The notes under the pieces are model-generated. The model searched no databases. It was not told the DNA's origin and saw only the letters and a list, made by a program, of their open reading frames with translations. A stretch of 64,000 nt of DNA from Pelecanus crispus (taxonomy: Eukaryota; Chordata; Aves; Pelecaniformes; Pelecanidae). Numbering within the stretch: the first letter of the stretch is position 1; each line of letters starts with the position of its first letter. This document shows, in pieces, positions 11,001 through 22,945 of this stretch. The position numbers and the translations under genes are program-made. Where the stretch lies: contig NC_134652.1 in the NCBI RefSeq assembly GCF_030463565.1, positions 7,157,897 to 7,221,896 on the forward strand, given 5' to 3'.

Positions 11001-14000
11001 GCTGTAAGTCTTGTACTAAGCTGAGGGAGCCAGAGGACATTTCCAGGTGGGACGGGAATCTGACAGGGCAGCTGGAGAATGTGCTGAATCAGCAGCTCCT
11101 GCCGCTGTAGCTCTGGTAGGAGCTAGAGCGGTTCCTGGGTAACTGAAGGAAACTTGGCAGCAGAAACCCTATTTACTGGTGCGAGTGTCACCTCCAGAAT
11201 AGGTGGTTGCAGTGTAATGTAAACCAAGGTCTGTGAAGCTGGCCTTTAATGTATATAGTAACACCCCTGCAGTGCCCTGTTCTTTGAGTGCTTTAGAAAC
11301 ACATGCGGTATAACTGGAAAATAAACTTTGCAAGTCTGAAATTAGATTCGCAAGGCTTTTTTGTGTAGCAGATGGGACCTTCCTACTTCGAAGGCTTCTC
11401 CTCATTGTTAATATTTCAGATTTTAAGTTCTTACAGTCATGTAAATAAGGAGTACCTCTACTGACATCAGTCATGTTATGTTGGTGTAAATGAAATCAGG
11501 GCTTTAAATCATGCGTCAGGTTTCTCATAGTCTGTTGATTAGTTTTGAGTCTTTCAACTGCAATTTGGCGTTGAAATGAGCTGCAAATTGTAAGAATTTT
11601 CTGTGATGTTATTCATAGTTCAGTCCAGAATAGATTTTTGCAATGGCAACAGCTAAGCACAACTGCTTCCATTTTTTTTCAAAACCAGCTATTTAAATTT
11701 AAGTCCACCAATTACTCTTCAGGATACAAGTAAAATTTTCAAATAGAATCTTCAATATCTTTGCCTGAAATCACAGATTTATCAAGTGTGTTTCTGCCTT
11801 TTTGGGTGTCTTGCACATTCTCATTTTCTCCACCGCCCTTGCCTGTTCCTACCAATGTCAGTGGGAAATTTGCTGAACTTGATCCAAATTGTTAAATCTG
11901 CCCTCATTTAGGATAACGAGCAGTCCAAGGTTTGCTGCCACACAATTTGCTAACAAGTTGTGTATGTACAGAATGGAGTGGGAGATACAAAGCTCACAAA
12001 AGCTTTTATGTTCAGTTTTAAGTGAACTTTTACTATTTGAACATTACTGAGTAGTGTTGAAAGCAGAAATAAAAGCTGAACGTGAAAATATAATCAGATG
12101 GTATGATTTCATTGACTAAATGTATCTCTAAATTTCAGTACATTTCAGTTTTAATGGTACACAATTCTGCATAGAGATGTAAGTGCAATGACTTGGTAAG
12201 TACGCAGAGTGCATCTTCTGCTGTGTATTATCCGGCATGGCCTGCTGTCTGGGGAACGTGTATTTGACAGCCGAAGGTTATCAGACCAAGTTGTGGGTTA
12301 CGTTTAGCTTAATAATTTTTAAGGGACGCCTTACCCTGTGAAATTAAGGAAAATCTGGTAAGAGAGTTATGATGTAAGGTCTAAAAATCTATGTAAGAAT
12401 GTATAGATTCAGCATGTGGATGCTGGCATGGTGTGATTAAGAGATAATTAAAGTTGCATGTGGCTATGTACTGGTATTGCAGCTTATTTGTGGAAGACCC
12501 CCAAAACAATCCCCAGCAAATGAACCACACCTGAATATCTCCACCAGATTCACCTGGAAGGAAAATTCCCTCATGTTGTTATGTCTAACGAAGCACAGAG
12601 TCTTAAGCATGAGAGCAGAACACACTAAGTGGGCGTCGGGAACAGTGACCCCGACAGAATAGGCACTGGTGTGCCCACCTCAGGGTACTGTCTCTGCGGG
12701 AGTAGTCCAAATGTTAATTTTTCAAGGAAAAGGGAGGAAAAAAAGAATCTTAGAAACATAAGTTTTGTACCAGGGGGAGGAAAGGAACAGAACATGTCCT
12801 GGCTTCTACAGGTCAACCTGTGGCAGACCCGAAGGTCAGGTTTGGCGGTACACGAATGGCATGCAAATGGACGGCTGGGCTCCGAGGGGATAGCAGCGCA
12901 GGAACGTGCACCACGGGCGCAGTCGTTGGTCTCCGAGCGTTCTCCTGTTCCTTACGTACTCCCATCTCCAAATCCATCAAGTTAACTCTTAAAATTACTC
13001 CAATAACCTGTTGCCAGTACATTAGCTTGAGGATGATGTAGTTGTCCTGGGAGTACTAGTTCTTAACATTTAAAATCAAAACCTTTGGGCTTTGTGACCT
13101 GTTTCTTCAATAAAATCTGGTGATATCTGTACTGCTTCAGTGTAAACGTACTGCCCCGAAATACCTGGTGTTATTGGATGTGACTGAGAAATCTCGAGCG
13201 CGTGTCCCAGCTGCCTTCTCCCAAACCCGGCGCCGTGTACGTTCCTTCCACTTGTGCCTGTCCAGGTGCCTTACCTGTCCCGGCTGTGCCACCTGGCCGC
13301 CGCTGCTGGCATGCTTTTACCCCTTGCTCTTCGGATGGTTGCACAGAAATGCCAGTCCTCCAAATATCGTCGTCTGCTTGGAAGTGCCACGTGCAGCTGT
13401 TGAGCAGTTTCCTTCAGCAGCGCAGCAAACTTTTCTTTTTAATCCACGCCAAGAGCCAAGAAATCTTTACCAGCTAACACAGCTTTTGGCCCTGGTACTG
13501 AAGGCAGGAGTCCAGTGGTGCGCAGGCCAAATCACTTCAGCTGGAAGGTATTGTGCTGTTGTTTATTTTGGAAGCACTGATGCAATTTATTCTTGTGTTC
13601 AGTGTTCCGGTGTCACCAATTCCCAGGAATTAAATCTTGGCCTTGTGCATGTAAGTGGAAAATATCCATATATTTCAGTGAGCTGGGGAGCCCATCCAAG
13701 TTCCCTCTGTGACCAGAGCTGGTTACAAATGCATTACTGTGCGTTCAGGATGGGATTGGGCTTGGGTGGAAATAAAACAAGTGTTGACTTGTCCGCTAGC
13801 GGTGAGTTCTGTGACATTTCAGGTACCGGTGCTATTTCCAGTGGAATTTAAGCACTCCTGTTGCCCTCTGCTTCCCGAGACAATTGTCTGTCGATGGTTT
13901 ACAGTTTTATAGAATTACACAAATTTTGCACACTGGCTACATGCTGGATTTTTGATTAAGTATTTCGGTTAAAAGTTATTTCTGCAAGCGAAAATACCTT

Positions 14001-14124
14001 TGTTAAAAGCGTAATTGTGGTTGTCCTGTTGAGAAAGAACTGTTCTTCCACATCTTGGGGGGAGCCAAGGCCTTCCCCCCCCCCGGCACGAGAAACTTGG
14101 TGGTGCTGTTTTGGTAAGGAAGCG
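5011..14124. other. TIAL1-RGS10 intergenic region
   Basis: About 9 kb of mostly AT-rich DNA separates the end of TIAL1 from the RGS10 CpG island. I recognise no gene in it. Homopolymer runs include T16 at 8843-8858. Three open frames are odd enough to list as findings: 11169-11474 on the - strand, 13120-13851 on the + strand and, more weakly, 5456-5866 on the - strand, which has no ATG at its start. An AATAAA at 13109-13114 could end an unknown + strand transcript. The GC content rises from about 12.6 kb toward the island. Confidence 0.6.
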
Positions 14125-14186
14125 CACAAATTCATCAAGTGACCCACAACTTCATCGAGGTGACCCACAAATTCATCAAGGTGAGC
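14125..14186. repeat. Three-copy 20-21 bp tandem repeat
   Basis: Three head-to-tail copies begin at about 14125, 14145 and 14166. Each has the form CACAAATTCATCAAGGTGAC with one to three changes. They sit just upstream of the RGS10 CpG island. No function is apparent. Confidence 0.8.
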
Positions 14187-14471
14187 GTCTTCGGGAGGTG
14201 GTTTTGTTTCTTGCACCTGTCCAGCAACCCCTAAGGGTGGCTGGTGGCCGAATGCCCGGTGGAGGTGGCTGCCTGGTGCCCAAGGGTGCGATGGAAGGCG
14301 CAGGGGGCTTGAGCCTGGGAGCCATAGAAATGGGAATCACAGAAATGGGAAGAGGAAGGAGAGGCGAGATGGACGTGGGTGAATTGAAATAGCGGTGGTG
14401 TTTGGGGGGTAGGGAAGGGGGGAAGGCTGGAAGCGGCGCAGCCGGGGCCCACAGCGAAGGGGCTCAGGCGG

Positions 14472-14510
14472 GGGGAAGGGGAAGGGGAAGGGGAAGGGGA
14501 AGGGGAAGGG
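14472..14510 (+). repeat. GGGGAA hexanucleotide array
   Basis: About six perfect tandem GGGGAA units lie about 400 bp upstream of the RGS10 ATG. G4 runs separated by AA suit intramolecular G-quadruplex formation on this strand. Such arrays vary in length between individuals. Confidence 0.85.
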
Positions 14511-14911
14511 TTGCCGCTCTCCGCGGGCGCTGGAGAGCCCAGACCCGCCGCTGCCACGTTGCATTTGCCGGTCTGCGCCTCCCGGGGCCGCGGAAAGGCG
14601 GCTGGTCTCGTCAGGCACCGAGCGAGGGAGCGCCGAGGGGTCGGGCCCGGCCCCGGCTCAGGGCGCTGGCGGCCCCGGGCCCCGGCCGGGCGCTGAGGCG
14701 GCTGCAGCGGGGCTGGGCGGGCGCCGCCTTCCCCTCAGGGCCGGCCGGCGGCGGGCAGGGCGCGGCCGCGGCGCCCGTCAGGAGGCGGCGGCGGGGGCGG
14801 GCGGCCGCGGGGGAGCGGGGCGGGCCGGGGCGGCTCCCCGGAGGGGAGCGGGGAAGGCCGGCCGCCCCCTCCGGCTCCGGGCAGCGCGGGGCCGCGCCGC
14901 CGCCCCCCGAG

Positions 14912-14960
14912 ATGTTTAACCGGGCCGTGAGCCGGCTCAGCAGGAAGCGCCCGCCCTCAG
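14912..14960 (+). CDS. RGS10: RGS10 exon 1 (regulator of G-protein signalling 10)
   Basis: RGS10 speeds GTP hydrolysis by Gi-class alpha subunits (Gi, Go, Gz) and so shortens GPCR signalling. In mammals it is prominent in microglia, platelets, neurons and bone cells, and it shuttles to the nucleus. Five exons (14912-14960, 21305-21423, 22859-22945, 30810-30953, 34529-34675) join in frame to 181 residues, equal in length to the longer human form. This exon gives MFNRAVSRLSRKRPPS plus one base. The same N-terminus is known for that isoform. The ATG has G at -3 (CCGAGATG), and the donor is CAG|GTAAGG. RGS10 is an R12-family member made of little more than the RGS box, at roughly residues 41-155. 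Confidence 0.97.
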
Positions 14961-17900
14961 GTAAGGGGGGTGGCGGCCGCGGACCCCCCCCCGCCCCCCC
15001 CCCCCCGGCAGCCGCTCCCGCCCGGGGAAGCGCCGGCGGCCGGGGAAGCGCCGCGCTTCTCTCTCGGCCGCGCCGCGGGGGACGGAAAGCGCGGCCGAGC
15101 CCCCTCCGGCGGCGGGGGGTGGGGAGCGGGGGGCCCGGCCGGGAGCCGCTCTCCCGCCCTTTCGGCGGCCCGGCGCCGCGCAGGGGCTGTGCCCCGCCGA
15201 GGGGAGCCCGGGGCCGCTACCCGGGGCCGCTACCCGGGCTTAAGCCCCTCCGCGGGCTGCTCCGCCCTGCTGCGGCCCCGGCCCTCGCCCCCCGCCCGGC
15301 CCGGCGCGGCGCGGCGCTGCCCGGGCTGCTGCCAGCGGCGGGGCCGCGTTCCCGCTGCCGGAGCTCCCCGCGCTTGGGCGGGCAGCGCGGCGAGGGGCAG
15401 CCGGCTTCTGCTCGGGCTTGTGCCTCATCAGCCAGATCTTTAATTGCCAGCTGCCGCCTGTCGCTGTTACTGGCGGCGAGGCAGTAGCCCGGAACACGGG
15501 AGCGCGATCGCTCGGGCTCTGAATTGGCTTGGAAGAGTTTGCCTTTGGAGGGAGCGCCTTGAACTGGAGTGGAAGCTGGCGCGGCGCGGCAGCTGCGGGA
15601 CTTCGCAGCTCCCTCTGCAGCAGGCGCCGAAACGCCCTGTGCTCCGACCGGGCGTCTGACGGCGCGGCGGCTCGGGTGCTGAAGGCGTGAATTCCAGGGG
15701 GTGATGCGTACCGTCACGAAAGCGACTGGGCTGAAAGGGACGAACTCAGAATCGCAGAAAATAATACTGTGTTTTTCCAATGTGCAGTAAGAAGTTACAA
15801 TCTTCTAAGAAAAGCCAAACGCGCTGTTTGTCTAGAGCTGCGGGCTGTTGTTTTGGGGTTTTTTTTTAAAAAAAAAGGATATGTGTCTGGTGAACGCTTC
15901 CAGAGATGCTACAAAAGCAGAACGTCCCTTTAGTTTCCTTCCTTATAGTTAAAAGTGGAATCCAGCAGCCATCTGGTGTTAGAGACAGTCAAAAGAGGAT
16001 GTTGAGGCTCATGCGTTGAACAACCAAAGCGTGCGAAGCACAGCCCTTCTGTAGTGAAAAGGTCTAAAATTCAGCTGCTGCTAGGGAAAAACTGTTGTGT
16101 GAGGATTCATCCAGTGGCGCTTGGATACATGGAAAGTAAGGCAATTTTCCCTTTTCAGCTGCCTCCTTATGAAGTTTCCCACTGTTTCATAACCTTGGAT
16201 TTATTAATTCCAGACTGGTGATTGTTGCTGGCTAGGCGTGCTGGTGACGGTAGGAAAAGACGAGGTATTTGGAGTACTTTAAAAGGAATAATAAAGGTTT
16301 GTGGCTCGCAGCTTTGTGACCCAGGTGAAAAAGGGGGAGATGCAGGTGGTGCGATCGGAAGTTCTTCAAGAAGAAGTTGAGAAGGCTTTTCTTAACGTTG
16401 TGTATTAATGTTTAAATACAGAATAAGGAATGTGCCGTTTCCATCGTGCTTTTGTCATATCTACTGTCTGCGTGCTGGTTGTCTTTCGTTAAGGAGCTTG
16501 CAAGAGGTGCGTGCGGGGAAAGCAGCAGTTAGAATAGCATTTAGGTAAGGGGTGCATTCAGCGGGATTCTGTGAAGCGTGTGAGTCTGCACTGTTTGAAT
16601 CGGTGCCACGCAGGCCGCTCTATCAACAGTTTGAGGAGACAGCAGCTTGGGGAAAACGTTGTAGCGCATAGCCCTTCTGGAAGGCACAGATTAGCATGTC
16701 GAACTCAATTAGCTGGGTCTGAATCGCTAGAAGTTTGATGGGTTTCCACATTTTTTTTGTGCTTGTCGAAAGCAAGGACCAGAACTGTGAGTTTTGACCT
16801 GCAAAGTTGTATATTTTGATGTTATTGACATTATCCGTGGTTTCAGTCTAAGTTCCTGTTTGGAGAATGCAAATACTTGCCATTTTTGATGCCACACTTC
16901 AACTGATAATTACAGCGTTATTAGTGCTGCACTTATGTTACATCTATCGCTTGCAAAGAGCATTTATCCGCCGTCGAATGCGGCAGTACTACGGTGTGAT
17001 GGGGGAAGGCAGCTCCTGTAAGATTCTTCTCTGAAGTAATGCTCCAGCTAACGTCAGTGCCTATTTGTTGGCTTAGTATAGGGTTCTTCTCTAAAATAAT
17101 AGCGCTGGTAAAGTAAGCACTTAATCATTTACTGCGCTTGTAGAAGCAGCTGGCCAGCGCACATCACGCAAGCAGTTGCGTTATGGTCAGACACGCAGTG
17201 GAAAGTTTGCTTCAGCAGAGACTTTACAACCGTGCTCGGCCGTGCGTGCTTCGTTGGCTTCCTCTGCCTCTTGGTTTCTAACCCGTACAAAAGATAGCAA
17301 GCGCTCTCCTATGGCAGTAAGAAATGTAGCTAGCATATTTGTCGTCTGTTGTACGTTCTGTGTGTTGCTTTTACAGAAATATTGGTGGAAGAACTGCCAT
17401 TTTGTAATACCCTTTTTGATGCACAAAATTATCTCCCAGTTTTCAGTAACAGCAAATGTCTGCCTTCCTCATTTAAATGATCATACTGATGTATACATTT
17501 TGGTTGTTAAATGTTGGTATCGAGCTTGTTACTTCCAACTGTATATTATGTGACTTTATCACCAGATGATTTTAACAGGAGAAAGTTATCTTTATAAATA
17601 GCAAAAAGAGACAAATAGGTTTCAGGAGGGGCATTCATGTAATTACATTTATTGCGGTATTGCCTTCCAAAATAATTCCAGACTTTCATTAATCTGTACT
17701 TCTGTGGAAGTATCACTTTTAAGGTAATTTAGTAACGTGTTGTGGGATGTGGATTTGGGGATTAGCTTCTTCAGTCATTTGTGGGGAAAACCTCCTTCCT
17801 GTCTTCTAAGCTCTTAAAAAATTTCTAGAAATCACACATCAAATCTGCTAAATGAAACCAGCATGTGGAGTGGGAAGTTATGATCCTAACTGGGGGGGTC

Positions 17901-20900
17901 ACTTTTGTATTAGAAAAAAACGTGTGTGATGGCATATTTAATGGGGTATAATAAAAATACCCAGCAGTTTTAATAGCCTCATGAAATTTCAGGGTGTTTC
18001 CTACTGTCATGTATCACGCGCAGCCTATGTACCTTTGCGCTGAAGGGGAACGTTAGTGTTTTACGGCGGCTGCAGAGGAGCACAGAACGTGGGGATTAAC
18101 GGTACTTAGCCCGGAGGGAGAGAGCTTGATCAGTGCTGTGCCCAGCACAGGGAGCCAAGCCCTCCAGGGCTGCTGGCACGTTCCCTGGCATGGCTTTGGC
18201 CCCTGCCAGCCGTGTTGCCGCCGGCACAGCTGGCGGGGTGGCACCAGCCGGGCGATGTCCCCAGCAGGCTGTTCGGATGCAGTTCCCGTTGGTTTTGGGG
18301 GACCGCTCGGGACAAGAGCTGTGCCGCACTACCTGATGGCAGGATCCAAGAGCGTTCTCTGGCCTTTTGTGTTTATTATATGCGGGCGGTCCGAGGGTCT
18401 GCCTCTGCGCGACGCTGCGGCTGGTGTCCCCTGCCTCGGGGTGGACGGGTGCTGGGAGCTGTAGCCTGGGCTGAGCCGGGATTGTGGCTGCCAGCGGCAC
18501 CCGCGCCCGCTCGGCAGAGCTGCCCAGCACCTGCGACGTCCCATAGCCTCCGCTCCGGGGAACTCCCAGCTTGAATAAGGAAGGCAAGGGGTAAATGAAA
18601 GGGTTGCGTTGTATGAGCAATGGACTGGCAAGCCTCATCTTAGTACCGCAGTACATTTTGGGTTGTGGGGAGCTGGTTAAGTGAGGAAACGAACCGAGTA
18701 AGAGAGTCCTGAAGGCTCAGCAGAATGGACATTAGGAAGAAGTCGTGTAGGGTCCTCCCTTCAAAACCAAATTTTTCTCTACTGAGGCTGCAGGAGGAGA
18801 AGGTGGGGAGAAAGGGAGCAGGGTCATAGGAGAGCGCAGGGTTTGGAGAGCGACAAGGAGGAGCAGGGGGAACGTAAATGGTGGAGGGAGCTGGGTTGTG
18901 CTGGGTAGGCTGGAAATGGGAGGAAGCTGGGGAGAATGGTGATTGGGGGGGACAGAGAACGGCTGGCAGTAAAATGAGAGACCAGCGAAAGCAGCTGAGG
19001 GGAAGCAGATCGATGTATCTCCTGGGTGCGTGGAAGCACTTGTTCCGGCCTTTGTCTGCTCACCAGAATTTTTCTTTTTTAGGTTCTCATGGCACTGGGT
19101 CTGCCCTTTATTGCATTGGCTAATTGAAATACATGTTTTTCAAAGTAATCATTAATGTCCACTTAAAATTTGGCTGGAAAAGAAAACACTAGAAATAAAA
19201 TCTCACTCCCTTATGTTCTGTGCTAAATCATATATTAAATAAGGGAATGCCCTGGTTCTTCAGGCCATTAGCAGCTGTATGCACAGAGCTGCCATTCTGC
19301 TTGCAGGTGAGAGTGATCATAACGAGATTCAAGCTCCTCGGAGGTAATTGTGTTCTGCTCCCATGTACTTGGCTATTCCCACTTAAATCTCACAAGTTTT
19401 ACTGAGATTAGACACCCAGATACTTTGAGTCGGGTTCCTAAAATAAATTTTGCAAGCGATAATCAAGAACCACATCCTTTTGCATGAGGGGAAGGGAAAC
19501 TGAGGCAGAGTTAATTTGCTGTACTCGTGTCACGTGTGAAGTCTGCAGCAGGGGTTTGGGGACAATCCTCAGGTTCTGACTTTTGGCCTTTCACTAGCAG
19601 ACTGTGTGGTTCTTATATAGGGCTGTAGCTATACTTCCTGCCTCGGAGACCAGTCTGTCACAGTCCTTACCCACATTGGTTGTGATCTTGGATGCTGAAA
19701 GGTTTTGTGCAGGCGTGGAGTCATGCATTCATTGTGTAAGAAATTTCAGGTTGGTGCTGTAACTGCGTCCTAGAGCGAGAGCAGGACAGGCAGAGGAGAG
19801 ACAGGATTTACATGTGAAAAATGTAGCTTGCAGTGACCATTTGCTCGATCATTTTAGATGCGTTCCTTTCTTTTACGTCTGTGTTTACTTGGGGCATGAG
19901 TGTAGATCTCTCAGAATTAGGCAATGGGTATGGAATCCACGGCTCCAGAAAGTTTACCTCTTTTCCAGCTTTGTAATTTCTCCTGTATAAAAACCCCACT
20001 CCTGTCAAGGGAGGAGATGTTCATTCTTTTAAACCAGTGGTCCATCTCACTGTTGCAAAAACAAATAGACTCTACAGATCCCTACCAACCAAAACTCGGC
20101 AGGCTTTGCTGTCGTGCCAGTATTTTAGCATTTATCGTTCTAGCTACCAGCTGAAAAGGACATCTGATAGTACAGCTCTGCAGAGATAGTTTTTTGAGAT
20201 ACGTGCTGAGGTTTAGGCTCATGGTGGAGGAAGGGGTTTTTAACAGAACTTAAGCAGATGTTACTAAGATCCATATTTTCAATAAGTTGGTAGGGAGAAA
20301 TGAAGGGGTTATTAAAAATAAATAGAAGCTGTATTGATTAGAGGAGGAGTTTTGTGCACCTTTCCAGCGTGTAGTGACCTGAAGTGGAGCTCTTAGCCTG
20401 ACTTCTCATGGCCTGCGCTCCCGCTGTTTTCCCTGGGCATTTCGTGTGTGAGAGGAAAGGAGGCCAAGCGCTTTATGTCTGTTTTGGAGTTCTTCAGATG
20501 AGCAGTAAAATTCCTGGAGTCTTCCCAAGTAATAGGTTTTCTGATGGGTAGCCAGCGAACAATTTTTTTGGCATCACCAGCCTTGGATGTAACGTACTTG
20601 TCCCTGGGATAGAAAAATTCAAAAATGTATAACATCTCTCCTATCTGTGAGAAGGCTGGCTGGCAGATAAGATGTGGGCACAGTCCAGTACACCTTATAA
20701 AAATGGAATTTCAGTGGACTTGAAAACAAGCAAGCAAACAGAAAAACCACCCAAGTACCACTTGCCTGATAGCAGGTCGACTTTGCTGGAGTGAGGCTCC
20801 TCTGCCAGCTGTCTTTCCTCCCTTAGACTGGGTTAACATATTGGACTTGTTCTCCTGCTAAACAAAGCGTTATTTTTCTTTCTCTCTTTGCCTTTTCCTG

Positions 20901-21304
20901 ACCTCCAGTGGTGATTCTTTTCTTAAAAATAAATTTAATGTGTGTGACTGACCAGGATTTGCTTTATAGGAGCCAATGTCATTGCCAGTGCCAGAACAAA
21001 AGGCAAGTGGTCCTTACGCTACACAGGCTGCGGTCATTGTGTTCCACATGCAAAAGGTGCTTGAACTCCTATAAACCAGTGACAGTGCCTATTCACATGC
21101 TCGTGAATTACCTAACTGCAAGGCATTTTTGCCTCCTTACAGGCAAAGCAGAATTCAAATATGTCTGTGTGCTTATTTTCAGTTTTATGGTGTTTCCTTT
21201 AAAGAGAGGAGCTGTAATCCAAGGGTGCAGAGGCCAATGGGAAAGAAATGCATGTGACATTCATCGCTTCTAATGAAGATGATGTTTTTTTCAATTTTTT
21301 CCAG
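14961..21304 (+). other. RGS10: RGS10 intron 1
   Basis: This 6.3-kb intron begins inside the CpG island. A second GC-rich, CpG-containing patch lies at about 18100-18560 (see findings). The rest is ordinary intronic DNA with short chance frames. The acceptor is T-rich and ends TTTTTTCCAG. Confidence 0.8.
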
Positions 21305-21423
21305 AGATAAATGACAGCGAGGGTCACCCAAGCAGCAGCCACCAAACTTTGAAAGGAACCTCAAAATGGGCTACATCACTGGAGAACCTCCTTGAAGATC
21401 CAGAAGGAGTGAAACGATTTAGG
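21305..21423 (+). CDS. RGS10: RGS10 exon 2
   Basis: Two bases complete Glu-17. The 39 codons that follow read [20 protein letters not shown], then [19 protein letters not shown]. The serine-rich linker differs from the human one (DSDGSSSSSHQSLKSTAKW), while [16 protein letters not shown], the start of the RGS box, is essentially identical. The exon ends in phase 0 at AGG. The donor GTTGCT is poor at positions +3 to +5, but homology fixes the boundary because the next exon continues with [11 protein letters not shown]. Confidence 0.95.
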
Positions 21424-22858
21424 GTTGCTATATTAATTATGGATATTTATATAAACCAAAATTAGGGTTTAAAGCTGAATGAGTCTCAGCGTAAATGGTG
21501 CAGCTGTGCCAGTGCTGTAAGCACGAAGGCGTGCATCCTTCTAGATAGGTACCCTGAGCAGAGGCGGCAGAGTCGGAGCTGCGGCATTTGCTGAGCTTCT
21601 GACGTAGTGCCTTTTGCCCTCTGTGGCTTGCTCTCATAAGGCACATGGAAGACTTTTGGTTGCATCTTTCTAATGGGATCTATCAGCTGTTGCAAGGATT
21701 AAGAAGTTACTGTTGGATAAACTACAGTCCTTGACCCGCTGCTCTCTCTTGCCAAGCATTATTTATCACTGATCCTGCGCTCTTTATTCTCATTGAGTTA
21801 CCACTAGCTCAACTGAGCCCGATAACTCTGTGTAGCTCTTATTCTGTGTTGCAGCAGCTGTGCTGAAAAGAATTCCCTTTAAGTTTACTACAAAGTGTGG
21901 GCTTGTGCAGGTCAAAATGCAGGCTTGAGGCTTAATTAGGTGAGGGTGGCGAGCTGGTTTTTCAAGGCCGCCTTGCTGTATTAGCCATAGGAATAGGAAC
22001 TACCTACTTGAGTATGGTTTTGCCATACCAAGCACTGATAGAATGGTTTACTGCCAGACTGGTTTGAAAAGTGATGTAAACTAGAATTACAAAACACTGT
22101 GATTTAGACTTCTTAAAAGGAAAAAAGAGTAGTTTTGGTGCTATTTAATTCTTGGTGTTACTTAATCTCTATTTTCTAACACTCGAAAGAGAAAACTGAT
22201 GATCTCAGAGCTATAAATATTTCAACCATTATGTTTTATAAAGAAACTTAATGTACATTTTTTCCCCATTTTAAAACATGCCTCACTTTTGGAGGAATGT
22301 GCTTTGTTTAAACACTGTCCAGAGAACGCAAATACGTCTTCTGCTTTAGTTTACTTAACTGAATTTATTGCCACTGATGATCGTGTTTAGAAACACTTTT
22401 ATTTGTAGAGATTTTACTCATTAAAAAAATCAGAAAAATACTAGATGAGAATCTCAAGTGATCTGTGACTCATTAAAATAGTTCGTTATACTCATCTGCT
22501 AACAAATTCATATATTTTTGGATTTCTTTTTGAGTAATGACTATAAAATTGCTCAAGTTATTTAAGGGAGACTGAAGAAACTCTTCTTATTAGTTACTGA
22601 TAGGCTCTGAGATTAAATGTAGCTCATCACTCTCCTGGCATGTGCTTTCAAAGTGCTGAATATATGGTTGTTCATTTGTGTCTTGGTAGCGTGCAGATGC
22701 ACTAATGCAGTGGTTCTGTTAGGCTGTATTATGTAAACTCATACTGTGGTAAAGCTAGCTGTAGGCAGGGTCTAGTTTTAATAGCTATAGTAGGAAGAGA
22801 GAAAAACAATTGAGAAATTGGATCCTAACCTTTTTTTTGTTGGTTTTCTTTTCCCTAG
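21424..22858 (+). other. RGS10: RGS10 intron 2
   Basis: This 1.4-kb intron has a weak GTTGCT donor and a strong TTTTCCCTAG acceptor. Nothing else is recognised in it. Frames at 21437-21695 on the - strand have no support. Confidence 0.85.
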
Positions 22859-22945
22859 GAATTTTTAAAGAAAGAATTTAGTGAAGAAAATGTTTTGTTC
22901 TGGCTAGCATGTGAAGAATTTAAGAAAACACAGGGAAAAACACAG
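22859..22945 (+). CDS. RGS10: RGS10 exon 3, core of the RGS box
   Basis: Twenty-nine codons cover residues 57-85. [20 protein letters not shown] is followed by FKKTQGKTQ. The [14 protein letters not shown] stretch is the hallmark helix and loop of RGS boxes and includes the Asn that contacts the G-alpha switch regions. Cys-74 matches the cysteine reported as palmitoylated in mammalian RGS10, Cys-66 in the 173-residue numbering. The exon starts and ends in phase 0, with a CAG|GTATGT donor. Confidence 0.97.

Larger units (their letters stand above)
14400..15700 (+). promoter_or_regulatory. RGS10: CpG island promoter of RGS10
   Basis: About 1.3 kb of very GC- and CpG-rich DNA surrounds the RGS10 start codon, with repeated GGGCGG-type Sp1 boxes and no TATA box near the expected start. 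It contrasts sharply with the AT-rich flanks. Long frames cross it on both strands, for example 14402-15487 on the +. These come from base composition, which makes stop codons rare, and are not genes. A GGGGAA hexamer array lies in its 5' part and a long C run at about 14994-15006 just inside intron 1. Confidence 0.8.

Noticed and set aside
14402..15780. Long ORFs of up to 361 codons over the RGS10 CpG island
   Set aside because: GC-rich composition removes stop codons on both strands. Proline, glycine, arginine and alanine dominate, and the real gene uses the ATG at 14912.
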